Shown here: piece by piece, positions 8,078 to 16,666 of the stretch
How the letters are laid out: each line of letters begins with the position of its first letter
How positions within the stretch are numbered: position 1 is the stretch's first letter
The notes under the pieces: generated by a model
Seen by the model: only the letters and a program-made list of their open reading frames with translations
What the model was told of the DNA's origin: nothing
Databases searched by the model: none
DNA from: Novosphingobium resinovorum
GTDB taxonomy: Bacteria; Pseudomonadota; Alphaproteobacteria; Sphingomonadales; Sphingomonadaceae
NCBI RefSeq assembly: GCF_027922145.1
Contig: NZ_BSFC01000019.1
Span: forward strand, 380,579-444,578
Length of the DNA stretch: 64,000 nt
Reading direction: 5' to 3'
Program-made: the position numbers and the translations under genes

Positions 8078-9052
8078 TTACGGCTTTTGGGCACTCGGCT
8101 CGGGCAAGGGCTTTTCATCACCCACCACCGGCTCCGCAATGCCCTTGCGCGCGCGGTATTCCGGGCTGTGCAGTGCGTCCACTTCGGCCTGGCGACGCTT
8201 GAGGTAGAAATCGCGCGTGGCCACGTAAGGGTCGGCGGCGGCACGGTTGGCCTTGATCTGCTCGTCGAAGGCGACTCGGTCGTTCATCGACTTCACTATG
8301 CCGGTGGAAAGCCCGTAGACCGGCTTGTTGAACGGCTTGCCGACCAGCGTGGGCAACACTGCCAGATCGAGCACGCGCCCGACGAGGTCGCGCGCCGTCG
8401 TCGGACCCAGCACGGGCACGAACAGGTACGGCCCGTTGCCGATGCCGTGATAGGCGAAAGTGTTGGCGAAACCGTTCTCGCGGTAAGGCAGGCGGAACGG
8501 CTTGCGTTTGGCCATGTCGAACAGCCCGGCGACGCCGACCGTACTGTTGATGACGAAGCGGCCTGCCGTCTCCATCGCCTTGCCCGGCTTGAACTGCAGC
8601 AGGTAGTTCACGAAGACGATCGGCTCCGCGAGGTTGATGAGGAAGTTGCGCAGGCCGTTGCGGATCGGCTTGGGCACGACCCGCTCGTACGTTCCCGCGA
8701 CCGGGGCGACGACCACCTTGTCCACCGCCTCAACCACCGCGAAGCTGGCCGCATTGACGCCCGAGAACGGGTCGGCCTCTATCTGGCGGGGGCTGGAACT
8801 GACGATGATGACATTCTCGTCCTCCGCCGCAGGCACGCTGCCGGGCGGGGGCGTTCCCGCAGGCGGGGCCGGAGCGTGAATGATCGGCGCGTGGTCGGGC
8901 AACGGCTGTGCCGCGACGTTCGGCAACGGCTGCGCCGCCACTTCCTGCACAGGAGTCGTCACTGCGCCCGGCGTCCCGATCGCCGGGTGATCCTGAAGGT
9001 TGGCTCCGCCGCCCGCCAACAGGACGGACAGAGCTATAGTCGACACGCCCAC
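8078..9052 (-). CDS. mlaA: MlaA (VacJ) family lipoprotein, phospholipid asymmetry maintenance
   Basis: A 324-residue protein. The MlaA core runs from DPFSGVNAASFAVVEAVDK through PIRNGLRNFLINLAEP and VINSTVGVAGLFDMA to GPYLFVPVLGP. In the known system MlaA sits in the outer membrane with porins and removes mislocalised phospholipids. It starts with GTG at 9052 and a hydrophobic N-terminus. I see no clear lipobox Cys; a Pro/Ala-rich stretch of about 70 residues separates the leader from the core. The partner mla transport genes are not in the window. Confidence 0.9.
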   Translation of the reverse strand: MGVSTIALSVLLAGGGANLQDHPAIGTPGAVTTPVQEVAAQPLPNVAAQPLPDHAPIIHAPAPPAGTPPPGSVPAAEDENVIIVSSSPRQIEADPFSGVNAASFAVVEAVDKVVVAPVAGTYERVVPKPIRNGLRNFLINLAEPIVFVNYLLQFKPGKAMETAGRFVINSTVGVAGLFDMAKRKPFRLPYRENGFANTFAYHGIGNGPYLFVPVLGPTTARDLVGRVLDLAVLPTLVGKPFNKPVYGLSTGIVKSMNDRVAFDEQIKANRAAADPYVATRDFYLKRRQAEVDALHSPEYRARKGIAEPVVGDEKPLPEPSAQKP

Positions 9053-9199
9053 TTCCGTACTTCCTCTGATGAACCCATCCGCACGGTACGGCTGCGACCC
9101 GAAGTGGAGTGAACACCACTATCATCATAAAATCGAGAGACTTTGTCAGTGCGACTGCATGCACCGTTCCACTTCGGGAGGCAGGGCCAAGAAAGGGAG

Positions 9200-9235
9200 T
9201 TCCCCACCCCCTCCATCCTGTGGCACAGGGAGGTT
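9200..9235. repeat. Half copy of repeat family G
   Basis: Reads CCCCCTCCATCCTGTGGCAC then AGGGAGG, matching the right arm of the full element at 16,667-16,796. It abuts the oxidoreductase start and seems to supply its Shine-Dalgarno sequence (AGGGAGG). Confidence 0.6.
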
Positions 9236-9236
9236 C

Positions 9237-10238
9237 ATGTTAGCTGACCTTCCTGTCACCATGACCGCCGTGGGTTACGATGCACCCGGCGGCCCCGAAG
9301 TCCTGCGTCCTGAAACGGTCCCGGTGCCCCGGCCCGGTCCCGGCGAAGTGCTGGTCAAGGTCGCCTTCGCGGGCGTCAATCGCCCCGACGTGGTGCAGCG
9401 GCTTGGCAATTATCCGCCGCCGCCGGGCGCCTCGCCGATTCCGGGGCTGGAGGTTTCCGGCACCATCGCGGCATTGGGCGAAGGTGTGAGTCAGTTTCTC
9501 CCCGGTCAGGAAGTCTGCGCGCTCGTTTCGGGCGGGGGCTATGCGCAATACTGCATCGCCAAGGCCGGGCACTGCCTGCCGGTGCCCGAGGGCTTGTCCC
9601 TTGCGGAAGCCGCGGCGCTGCCGGAAACTCTTTTCACCGTTTGGCACAACGTCTTCGAGCGCGGCCTGGCGCGTGAGGGCGAGTGGCTGCTCGTCCACGG
9701 CGGCACCAGCGGTATCGGCACGATGGCGGCGATGCTGGGGCGGCACTTCGGGCTGACGGTCATCGTCACCTGCGGCTCGCCCGACAAGTGCGCGGCGGCG
9801 CTGAAGATCGGCGCGCATCACGCGATCGACTACAAGGCCACCGATTTCGTCGAGGAAGTCGCGCGGATTACCGGAGGGCGCGGCGTCGACGTGGTGCTCG
9901 ACATGGTCGCGGGCAGCTACGTCGCGCGCAACCTCAAGTGCCTCGCGCCCGATGGCCGCCACGTCACCATCGCGGTGCAGGGCGGCGCGAAGGCGGAGGT
10001 GAACATGGCGGTGGTCATGACCCGGCGCTACACGCTGACCGGCTCGACCCTGCGCCCGCGCACGGACGCGTTCAAGGAAGCGGTTGCGCAGGAGATCCTC
10101 GAATGCGCCTGGCCGCTGGTCGAGGAAGGCCTGCTGCGCCCGGTGATGGACACGCGCTTCCCGCTCGCCGAAGCCGCCGCCGCGCATGCGCGGATGGAGG
10201 CCGGAGACCACGTCGGGAAGATCGTGCTGGAGGTGTGA
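9237..10238 (+). CDS. NAD(P)H-quinone oxidoreductase (zinc-independent MDR, PIG3-like)
   Basis: A 333-residue medium-chain dehydrogenase/reductase. The N-terminal GroES-like part holds PGPGEVLVKVAFAGVNRPDV, as in quinone oxidoreductases without catalytic zinc; the Rossmann part has LLVHGGTSGIGTMA and GGRGVDVVLDMVAG. It is likely a cytoplasmic NADPH-dependent quinone or enone reductase. I chose ATG 9237 because AGGGAGG lies just upstream; ATG 9261 (MTAVGYDAPGG) matches the usual family start too but has no Shine-Dalgarno sequence. Confidence 0.88.
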   Translation: MLADLPVTMTAVGYDAPGGPEVLRPETVPVPRPGPGEVLVKVAFAGVNRPDVVQRLGNYPPPPGASPIPGLEVSGTIAALGEGVSQFLPGQEVCALVSGGGYAQYCIAKAGHCLPVPEGLSLAEAAALPETLFTVWHNVFERGLAREGEWLLVHGGTSGIGTMAAMLGRHFGLTVIVTCGSPDKCAAALKIGAHHAIDYKATDFVEEVARITGGRGVDVVLDMVAGSYVARNLKCLAPDGRHVTIAVQGGAKAEVNMAVVMTRRYTLTGSTLRPRTDAFKEAVAQEILECAWPLVEEGLLRPVMDTRFPLAEAAAAHARMEAGDHVGKIVLEV

Positions 10239-10297
10239 AGGTGCACTTATGGTACCCTTGAGTGCCTTTGAGTGCCGTCAAATCATGCCCCAAATTG

Positions 10298-10313
10298 CGT
10301 TCCACGTGAAACG
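10298..10313. promoter_or_regulatory. Candidate parS (ParB-binding) site
   Basis: GTTCCACGTGAAAC at 10,299-10,312 matches the 14 inner bases of the widely conserved chromosomal parS consensus (TGTTNCACGTGAAACA); only the outermost bases differ. It lies in the intergenic stretch before trcR. Such sites seed ParB spreading and usually cluster near the replication origin. No parA or parB is visible in the window. Confidence 0.6.
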
Positions 10314-10388
10314 CATCGACGGAATGACGCAATTTTCGGCCCCTTTTGCTTGCTCCTTCGGCAAAAATTCCCTAAATCGAAACCGTGA

Positions 10389-10411
10389 GGCCGCTCCGCG
10401 AAGGGGCGGCC
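10389..10411 (+). terminator. Hairpin in the trcR leader
   Basis: GGCCGCTCC pairs with GGGGCGGCC (one G-U) around the loop GCGAA, followed by the weakly T-rich CTTATTGTTT. It could terminate upstream transcription or act as a leader structure for trcR, 27 bp further on. Confidence 0.35.
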
Positions 10412-10437
10412 CTTATTGTTTCCGCCGGAGATAGAGA

Positions 10438-11145
10438 ATGAGCCAGCCCACTCCGCTGATGCCGCACGCGACCGCCTCGTGGCTGGTCGACGTTACCTCG
10501 CTGACTTTCGAGCAGATCGCAGAATTCTGCGGCCTGCACATGCTCGAAGTGCAGGCGATGGCCGACGATCTGGCGTCCAGCAAGTATACCGGCCGCGACC
10601 CCGTTCGCTCGGGCGAGCTGACGATGGAAGAGATCGAGAAGGGGCAGGCCAACCCCGAGTACAAGCTGCGCATGCACAAGGTGCCGCTCGCGCAGAACCG
10701 TACCAAGGGCCCGCGCTACACCCCGGTGTCGAAGCGCCAGGACAAGCCTGACGGCATCGCCTGGATCCTGCGCAACCACCCCGAGGTTTCGGACGCGCAG
10801 ATCGGCAAGCTGATCGGCACCACGCGCAACACCATCGCGGCGATCCGCGACCGTTCGCACTGGAACATCGCCAACATCACCCCCAAGGACCCTGTCACGC
10901 TGGGCCTGTGCTCGCAGCGCGAGCTGGACGCCCTCGTCGCCAAGGCCGCGAAGAAGGCGGGCATCCAGGACACCGGCGAGGGTGATGAGCGTCTGGTCGA
11001 TGACCGTCAGGCCCTGATCGACGAACTGCGCGCAGAGCGTCAGGCGCAGGTTCAGGCCGCGTCGGAAGCCGCGCAGGAAGCCGAAGTCGCCGCCTGGCTC
11101 GAAGCCAAGCGTGCTGCCGAAGCCGCCGAGGCCCGCGGCGAGTAA
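10438..11145 (+). CDS. trcR: Cell cycle transcriptional regulator TrcR (DUF1013)
   Basis: A 235-residue DUF1013 protein. The conserved core includes ATASWLVDVTSLTFEQIAEF, then YTPVSKRQDKPDGIAWI and ISDAQ-like helix-turn-helix text IGKLIGTTRNTIAAIRDR, then WNIANITPKDPVTLGLCSQ. The tail is Ala/Glu-rich and probably helical. In Caulobacter this family is a cell-cycle transcription regulator (established knowledge). CCGGAG at 10,425 precedes the ATG. A strong terminator follows, so the gene is monocistronic. Confidence 0.9.
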   Translation: MSQPTPLMPHATASWLVDVTSLTFEQIAEFCGLHMLEVQAMADDLASSKYTGRDPVRSGELTMEEIEKGQANPEYKLRMHKVPLAQNRTKGPRYTPVSKRQDKPDGIAWILRNHPEVSDAQIGKLIGTTRNTIAAIRDRSHWNIANITPKDPVTLGLCSQRELDALVAKAAKKAGIQDTGEGDERLVDDRQALIDELRAERQAQVQAASEAAQEAEVAAWLEAKRAAEAAEARGE

Positions 11146-11172
11146 CTTTGCTTCAGCCTGACGGCTGAATCG

Positions 11173-11210
11173 AAAAGGGGACATGGGAGTTGATCCCATG
11201 TCCCCTTTTT
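11173..11210 (+). terminator. Strong intrinsic terminator after trcR
   Basis: AAAAGGGGACATGGGA pairs perfectly with TCCCATGTCCCCTTTT around the loop GTTGA and ends in a T-run. The A-tract on the left makes it potentially bidirectional. Confidence 0.92.
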
Positions 11211-11228
11211 CGTGTCCGCTCTCGGGGG

Positions 11229-11300
11229 GCTTCGACAAGCTCAGCCTGAGCGGGGTTTGAGGTTTACACTACTTCCGCTCACCCTGAGCTTGTCGAAGGG
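11229..11300. repeat. Palindromic repeat family C, copy 2
   Basis: CTTCGACAAGCTCAGCCTGA and CCCTGAGCTTGTCGAAG arms around a loop of about 22 bp. Same family as 5,021-5,099, here between trcR and the bactofilin gene. Confidence 0.8.
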
Positions 11301-11314
11301 TCACGGCTGAGCCC

Positions 11315-11761
11315 TCACTCTGCCGCTGCGGAAAGCTCCTCTTCGTCTTCCTCGGCGATGACCTCGATCGGCGCCGAAGCGGGCAGGCGAGCGATTGACG
11401 GCGGCATCTGTCCGCCATTGGGCGACAGGCGCCCTTCGAGGCGCGCGCCCTGTTCGATGGTCAGCGTGTCGTAGGACACGTCGCCCTCGATCCGCGCGGT
11501 CTTGAGGATCACGACCTCGCGCGCCGAAACCGATCCGCGCACGAGCCCGGCGACGCGTACCGATTCGGCCCGCACCGCGCCGTTGATCTCGCTGCCTTCG
11601 CCCTGGATCAGGGCCTTGCAGGAAATGTCGCCGTTGACGCTGCCGTCGACGTGCAGGTCGGCGCTTGCCGAAATGTCTCCGCTGATGACGGTGTCGCCGC
11701 CCAGCATCGAGAAGCTCGAACTGTTGATGCTCGCACGCGAGCTTATGAAGGCCTTGGCCAT
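11315..11761 (-). CDS. Bactofilin family polymer-forming protein
   Basis: A 148-residue bactofilin: a short disordered start, then a right-handed beta-helix (about 22-115) with repeats such as GDISASADLHVDGSVNGDI and SVRVAGLVRGSVSAREVVIL, and an acidic tail. Bactofilins self-assemble into filaments that localise cell-wall enzymes. The start is 1 bp beyond the stop of the upstream M23 peptidase gene, a conserved pairing in proteobacteria. This implies that the filament and the peptidase act together on peptidoglycan (established for relatives, inferred here). Confidence 0.92.
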   Translation of the reverse strand: MAKAFISSRASINSSSFSMLGGDTVISGDISASADLHVDGSVNGDISCKALIQGEGSEINGAVRAESVRVAGLVRGSVSAREVVILKTARIEGDVSYDTLTIEQGARLEGRLSPNGGQMPPSIARLPASAPIEVIAEEDEEELSAAAE

Positions 11762-11762
11762 G

Positions 11763-12914
11763 TCAGTGGTTCTCCTCCTGGCCCCTGTTGCTGCTGTTGT
11801 TCGCCCCCTGAAGACGTGCCGCTTCGAGGAACGGACGCGGGTTGACCGGACGGTCGTTCACGCGAACCTCGAAGTGGAGATGCGGGCCGGTCGAGCGCCC
11901 GGTGCTGCCCATTGCACCGATCAGCGCCCCGGCATCGACGTCCTGACCCACGCGGGTGCGGAAGCCGGAAAGGTGCCCGTAGCGGGTCATCAGCCCGTTG
12001 CCGTGCGTCACCTCGATGCAGTTGCCGTAACCGGACTTCTGCCCGACGAACGTGACGCGCCCCTTGGCGGCGGCGTAGATCGGCGAGCCCATCGGCCCCG
12101 GGAAGTCGAGGCCCGCGTGGAACGCGGCGCCGCCGGTGAAGGGGTCCGAACGATAGCCGTAGCTGGACGAGACGTAGGCGACGTGCGCCGGGCTCACCTG
12201 CGGGATCGAGGCGAGGCCGTTCTCCAGCGCGTCCATGCGGGCAAGGCTCTTGCCCATCGTCAGGAAGCGCGGATCGACGCTGCCGTCGGCCCCGGTCGCC
12301 AGCTTCACCAACGGACCACCCTCAGCCATGTGCGCGCGCGAAATCATCGCATTGGGATTGAGCCCCAGCTTGCGAATCGAAGCCATCGCCGCGTCCGAAC
12401 GCTGGTCGGCGTAGCGGGTGAGGCGATCGACGAGCGCCAGTTGCTTCGCCTCGATGTCGGCAAGGTTGCCGACGCCGGGAACGGCGGCGCTGACCTTCTT
12501 GGCGGTCGCTACGGTTCGGGCCGTAGGTTGCCCCTCATCGGCCTCTTCAGGGACATCGTCGATATGGGCATCGACCACCTGGGTGATGAATTCCTGGCGC
12601 CGCTGAAGGTCAGCGACTACCGAATCGACGTTGCGGCGGTACTGCGCGACGCTCTTCTCGGCCTTGGCGACATTGGCCGCGCGCTCGGCGAGGGCAGCGC
12701 TTTCGCTGCCGACGGATGCCTGCGAGAGCGCCAGAGCGCCGACCGATGCGGCCCACATGCCGAGCACGCCGACGGCTGCACCCGCAGCGATCTTCTGTGC
12801 CCGCGCGGAAACGCGGATGAAACGGACCTGTCCCTGCGACCGCATGATGAACTCGCGGTCGGGGAACGCCGTCCTGAGGCGCTGGATGAACGCCCCGGTT
12901 GACTTGGAAAGCAA
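11763..12914 (-). CDS. M23 family metallopeptidase, membrane-anchored (bactofilin partner)
   Basis: A 383-residue protein with a cytoplasmic N-terminus, one transmembrane helix (about 40-62), a coiled-coil stretch and a C-terminal LytM domain. Zinc ligands are visible in FHAGLDF and in GPHLHFEVRV (HxH). It should cleave peptidoglycan cross-links in the periplasm. The start is TTG at 12,914; a shorter start at ATG 12,845 would cut conserved residues (REFIMRSQGQVRFIR). It forms a two-gene operon with the bactofilin. Confidence 0.88.
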   Translation of the reverse strand: MLSKSTGAFIQRLRTAFPDREFIMRSQGQVRFIRVSARAQKIAAGAAVGVLGMWAASVGALALSQASVGSESAALAERAANVAKAEKSVAQYRRNVDSVVADLQRRQEFITQVVDAHIDDVPEEADEGQPTARTVATAKKVSAAVPGVGNLADIEAKQLALVDRLTRYADQRSDAAMASIRKLGLNPNAMISRAHMAEGGPLVKLATGADGSVDPRFLTMGKSLARMDALENGLASIPQVSPAHVAYVSSSYGYRSDPFTGGAAFHAGLDFPGPMGSPIYAAAKGRVTFVGQKSGYGNCIEVTHGNGLMTRYGHLSGFRTRVGQDVDAGALIGAMGSTGRSTGPHLHFEVRVNDRPVNPRPFLEAARLQGANNSSNRGQEENH

Positions 12915-13156
12915 AACGACCCCGCTTGAAATCTATGTCTCAGTCCCGGATCGCGCCGGTAGCAGGCGGTAGTTACCAAAGCGAATCGGCTTGGCCCGAA
13001 CCTCTGCGGAATCGGGGCGAGTCGAAAACAGATAGCGGTGAGCCGAGGAACCTTACCTTGGCGCGACCGTGAGACGACATACGAATCGATTGCATGCGTG
13101 CATTTTGGCGGCTGCATTCCGGTGACAACTGCACGCTGGAATGATAGGCCGCGCCC

Positions 13157-14446
13157 ATGACTTTGCAGAGCACCCTGACCGCCGAACCTGCAGCGCTCTC
13201 GCCCGAGGCGCTTGTCGAGCAACTGGCCCGCGACGGCCGGGCCGCGCAGCGCGTACTGGCGAAGCTGACGGACGCCGATAAGGCCGCCGCCCTGCGCGCC
13301 GCCGCCACGGCGCTGCGCGAGGCTGAAGGGGAAATTCTCGAAGCCAACGCGAAGGACATCGCGGCTGGCGAGGCTAAGGGACTGTCAGGTGCGATGCTCG
13401 ACCGCCTGCGGCTCGATGCCGCGCGGCTGGCCGGCATTGCCGGTGCGGTCGATCAGGTCGCGGGCCTGCCCGACCCGGTGGGCGAGGTGATCGCTTCCAG
13501 CGAACGCCCCAACGGCCTCAAGCTGTCGCGCGTGCGCATTCCCATCGGCCTGATCGGCATCATCTACGAAAGCCGCCCGAACGTCACCGCCGACGCTGCC
13601 GCGCTGTGCCTGCGCTCGGGCAACGCGGTGCTGCTGCGCGGCGGCAGCGAGGCGATCCATTCCAACCACGCGATCCGTGCCGCCTTCGCGAAGGGTCTCG
13701 CCACCGTGGGTCTGCCCGAGGCGGCGATCCAGCTGGTCCCGACGCAGGACCGCGCGGTGGTCGGCGCGATGCTGACGGCGGCGGGCCTCATCGACATGAT
13801 CGTGCCGCGCGGGGGCAAGAGCCTCGTCGCGCGGGTGCAGGCCGATGCGCGGGTGCCCGTGCTCGCCCACCTCGATGGCATCTGCCACACGTATGTCCAC
13901 GCCTCGGCCGATGCCGGGATGGCGCGCGACCTGACGCTCAACGCCAAGATGCGCCGCACCGGCATCTGCGGGGCGATGGAGACGCTGCTGCTCGACACCC
14001 AGTTCCCCGAGAGCGAATCGGTCGTTGCCGGCCTGCTCGACGCGGGCTGCGAACTGCGCGGCGATGCCCGTGCGCAGGCGCTCGACCCGCGCGTGCTGCC
14101 CGCCAGCGACGAGGACTGGGACACCGAATACCTCGACGCCGTGCTGGCCGTCGCCGTGGTCGACGGCATCGAACCGGCACTTGAGCACATCGCCGCGCAT
14201 TCCTCGCACCATACCGATGCGATCGTTACCGAAGACGCGGAATCGGCCGAGCGCTTCCTTGCCGAAGTCGACAGCGCGATCGTGATGGTCAATGCCTCCA
14301 GCCAGTTCGCCGACGGCGGCGAGTTCGGCCTCGGCGCCGAGATCGGTATCGCCACCGGCCGCCTGCACGCGCGCGGTCCCGTCGCGCTGGAGGGCCTGAC
14401 GACCTACAAGTGGCAGGTGCGCGGAACCGGGCAGGCCCGGCCCTGA
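13157..14446 (+). CDS. proA: Gamma-glutamyl phosphate reductase ProA
   Basis: A 429-residue aldehyde-dehydrogenase-fold enzyme that reduces gamma-glutamyl phosphate to the semialdehyde with NADPH, step two of proline synthesis. Motifs: RIPIGLIGIIYESRPNVTAD, then LRGGSEAIHSN, then the active-site Cys in MRRTGICGAMETLL, then IVMVNASSQFADGGEFGLG. proB is not in the window. The 3' end overlaps nadD by 37 bp if the GTG start there is used. Confidence 0.96.
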   Translation: MTLQSTLTAEPAALSPEALVEQLARDGRAAQRVLAKLTDADKAAALRAAATALREAEGEILEANAKDIAAGEAKGLSGAMLDRLRLDAARLAGIAGAVDQVAGLPDPVGEVIASSERPNGLKLSRVRIPIGLIGIIYESRPNVTADAAALCLRSGNAVLLRGGSEAIHSNHAIRAAFAKGLATVGLPEAAIQLVPTQDRAVVGAMLTAAGLIDMIVPRGGKSLVARVQADARVPVLAHLDGICHTYVHASADAGMARDLTLNAKMRRTGICGAMETLLLDTQFPESESVVAGLLDAGCELRGDARAQALDPRVLPASDEDWDTEYLDAVLAVAVVDGIEPALEHIAAHSSHHTDAIVTEDAESAERFLAEVDSAIVMVNASSQFADGGEFGLGAEIGIATGRLHARGPVALEGLTTYKWQVRGTGQARP

Positions 14447-15120
14447 ATCTGGTTCTGAGGCGGACCCGAACCCGCCCCGGCCCCGTCACGGGCCTGCTCG
14501 GCGGCAGTTTCAACCCGGCCCACGGTGGACACCGCCGCGTCACCCTGTTCACCGTCGAGGCGCTTGCGCTCGACGAAGTGTGGTGGCTGGTTTCGCCGGG
14601 CAATCCGCTCAAGCCCAAGGCCGGGATGGCCCCGCTGGCCGCGCGGATGCGTTCGGCGCAGCGGCAGGCGCGGGGCGCCCGCATCCGGGCCACCGCGATC
14701 GAGCGCGAACTGGGCACCCGATACACCGTCGACACCCTCCGCGCGCTCCTTCACCGCTACCCGAAACGGCGCTTCGTATGGCTGATGGGGGCGGACAACC
14801 TCGCCCAGTTGCACCGCTGGAAGGACTGGCGGACGCTGTGCCGACTCATGCCGATTGCGGTAATCGCGCGTCCGGGGTATGATGGCGCTGCCCTCGCGAG
14901 CCCCGCGATGGCCTGGCTGGGGAAATTCCGGAGACCCCTGACCAGTCTTCGCGGTCCGGAAGAGTGGAGCGCACCCGCGCTGGTGACATTGCGATTCGAC
15001 CCCGATACGCGGTCGGCAACGGCGATACGCCAGGCCGATCCGGACTGGGCACGAAGGTTCTCAGATCGACCTTCGCGTGACGCGGTCACGTACCACTTGA
15101 TCCCCGGAACGGCGGAATGA
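14410..15120 (+). CDS. nadD: Nicotinate-nucleotide adenylyltransferase NadD
   Basis: A 236-residue protein with the nucleotidyltransferase signature GLLGGSFNPAHGGHR ((H/T)xGH) and the late motif RSATAIR (SxTxxR). It adenylates nicotinate mononucleotide to deamido-NAD. GTG 14,410 inside proA is the only standard start upstream of the signature; about 26 residues then precede GLLGG. Next comes rsfS, a frequent nadD neighbour, and nadC is also present at 37.4-38.3 kb. Confidence 0.92.
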   Translation: MAGARNRAGPALNLVLRRTRTRPGPVTGLLGGSFNPAHGGHRRVTLFTVEALALDEVWWLVSPGNPLKPKAGMAPLAARMRSAQRQARGARIRATAIERELGTRYTVDTLRALLHRYPKRRFVWLMGADNLAQLHRWKDWRTLCRLMPIAVIARPGYDGAALASPAMAWLGKFRRPLTSLRGPEEWSAPALVTLRFDPDTRSATAIRQADPDWARRFSDRPSRDAVTYHLIPGTAE

Positions 15121-15176
15121 TCGGCTTTCAGGCCATCTTCCCGCATACCCGGCTTACACGGCAAACGATCGAACGC

Positions 15177-15210
15177 GGCAGGATGGCCTTCATCCTGCCC
15201 GGTCGGTTTT
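15177..15210 (+). terminator. Hairpin with T-tract between nadD and rsfS
   Basis: GGCAGGAT pairs with ATCCTGCC around GGCCTTC, then CGGTCGGTTTT. It could be an intrinsic terminator or attenuator ahead of rsfS, whose GAAAGGAG ribosome binding site follows directly. Confidence 0.45.
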
Positions 15211-15233
15211 GAAAGGAGCAGAACCCAACCAAG

Positions 15234-15635
15234 ATGCCACAGGCAGAACTACAGCCGGAATCAACCGGCGCCACCCCGCTTCCGGTCACGATCGAAAGCG
15301 ATGATCCGTTGCTGAACCTCGTGCTCTCGTCGCTGGACGACGATCAGGCGCAGGAGCTGGTGACGATCGACCTCGACGGCAAATCGAGCATCGCCGACTT
15401 CATGGTGATCGCCTCGGGCCGTTCGACCCGCCAGGTTGCGTCCATGGCGCAGAAACTCGGCGAGCGACTGAAGCAGAACGGCTTCGGCCATCCGCGTATC
15501 GAGGGCCTTCCGGCGGCCGACTGGGTGCTCGTCGATGCGGGCAGCGTGGTCGTCCACCTGTTCCGTCCCGAAGTGCGCACGTTCTACAACCTCGAGCGGA
15601 TGTGGGGCTTCGACGGCCCGTCCGGGGCAGCCTGA
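15234..15635 (+). CDS. rsfS: Ribosome silencing factor RsfS
   Basis: A 133-residue RsfS/Iojap protein with a 20-residue lead, then LLNLVLSSLDDDQAQELVTI, SSIADFMVIASGRSTRQVA and DWVLVDAGSVVVHLFRPEVR. It binds ribosomal protein L14 and blocks subunit joining in starved cells. A good GAAAGGAG lies upstream of the ATG. The order nadD-rsfS-rlmH is widely conserved. Confidence 0.95.
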   Translation: MPQAELQPESTGATPLPVTIESDDPLLNLVLSSLDDDQAQELVTIDLDGKSSIADFMVIASGRSTRQVASMAQKLGERLKQNGFGHPRIEGLPAADWVLVDAGSVVVHLFRPEVRTFYNLERMWGFDGPSGAA

Positions 15636-15747
15636 TCGCTGCCTAGAGGATGATCCTCCGGTCGCGACGGTGACCGGAAAATCGCAAGGAAATCACGCGG
15701 GGGCCCTGCTCCGTCCCCGCGTTCCGGCCTGATTGCACCCTGAACCC

Positions 15748-16173
15748 ATGCTGCTGCACATCATTGCTCGCGGAAAGATCGCCCGCTCGCCTGAGGGTGA
15801 GATGCTGGATCGCTACGCGAAGCGCATCACCTGGCCGTTCAGGCACAGCGAGCTGCCCGATGTCGGCGGCAAGGTGCCTCCTCCCGCCCATACCCCGGTC
15901 CGTGAAGTCCTGCTCGACGAGCGGGGCAAGCTGATGAGCTCGGAAGAGTTCGCCGCGCTGCTCGGCCGCTGGCGCGACGAGGGCGTGCGCGAATGCCGCT
16001 TCCTGATCGGCGCCGCCGACGGCCACGGCGACGAGGCGCGGGCGCAGGCCGACCACCTTCTGTGCTTCGGCCGCATGACCTGGCCTCATCTGATGGTCCG
16101 CGCGATGCTCGCCGAACAGCTGTGGCGCGCCACCGCGATCCTTGCCGGGCATCCTTACCACCGCTCGGGCTGA
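15748..16173 (+). CDS. rlmH: 23S rRNA (pseudouridine1915-N3)-methyltransferase RlmH
   Basis: A 141-residue SPOUT methyltransferase. MLLHIIARGKI begins the family; FLIGAADGHGDE is the SAM-binding knot region and RAMLAEQLWRATAILAGHPYHR the conserved end. It methylates pseudouridine 1915 in helix 69 of 23S rRNA. ATG 15,748 is preferred to TTG 15,733 because family members start at this point. Confidence 0.95.
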   Translation: MLLHIIARGKIARSPEGEMLDRYAKRITWPFRHSELPDVGGKVPPPAHTPVREVLLDERGKLMSSEEFAALLGRWRDEGVRECRFLIGAADGHGDEARAQADHLLCFGRMTWPHLMVRAMLAEQLWRATAILAGHPYHRSG

Positions 16174-16190
16174 TGAAGCGCCGACTCATC

Positions 16191-16266
16191 CGTCATTGCG
16201 AGCGCAGCGAAGCAATCCAGGGCGGTTTACGCGGCCCTGGATTGCTTCGCTGCGCTCGCAATGACG
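16191..16266. repeat. Palindromic repeat family A, copy 2
   Basis: Same arms as at 7,989, with the variable base C/G. It occupies the gap between rlmH and the RNase H-like gene. Confidence 0.9.
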
Positions 16267-16282
16267 AAACCGGGGAGATGGG

Positions 16283-16660
16283 ATGAAGCGCCTGAAGGCC
16301 TTCTTCGACGGCGGCTGCCGCCCGAATCCCGGCCCCATCGAGGTCGCCGTGGTGATCCGCGGGGTGGCGCATGTCTTCGAGGATTGCGGCTGCGGCACCA
16401 ACAGCGATGCCGAGTGGCTGGCGCTGATCCATGCACTGGAACTCTGCCGGGAGCAGGGGCTGGAACAGGTCGAGCTGATCGGCGATGCGGTGGAGGTTGT
16501 GCGTCAGGCCAACCGGGCCTTGCGCGACGGGCATGGCCCGGGGCGGCACGCGGCGCGCTTCCTTGCGCTGGCGGCTCAGGTTCGTCCTGCGCGCATACGG
16601 TGGATCAAGCGTGAGCAGAACCTTGCCGGAATTGCGCTGGCCGCGCGCCATCCAAGGTGA
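16283..16660 (+). CDS. RNase HI-like protein
   Basis: A 125-residue RNase H-fold protein. Visible catalytic-type acidic residues are D in FFDGGCRPNPGP, E in AEWLALIHAL and D in LIGDAVEVV. The usual fourth Asp after HNxxAD is not obvious (QNLAGIALAA), so activity is uncertain. It could cleave the RNA of RNA-DNA hybrids or be a degenerate homologue. ATG 16,283 follows GGGAGATGGG. Confidence 0.78.
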   Translation: MKRLKAFFDGGCRPNPGPIEVAVVIRGVAHVFEDCGCGTNSDAEWLALIHALELCREQGLEQVELIGDAVEVVRQANRALRDGHGPGRHAARFLALAAQVRPARIRWIKREQNLAGIALAARHPR

Positions 16661-16666
16661 AGGCAT

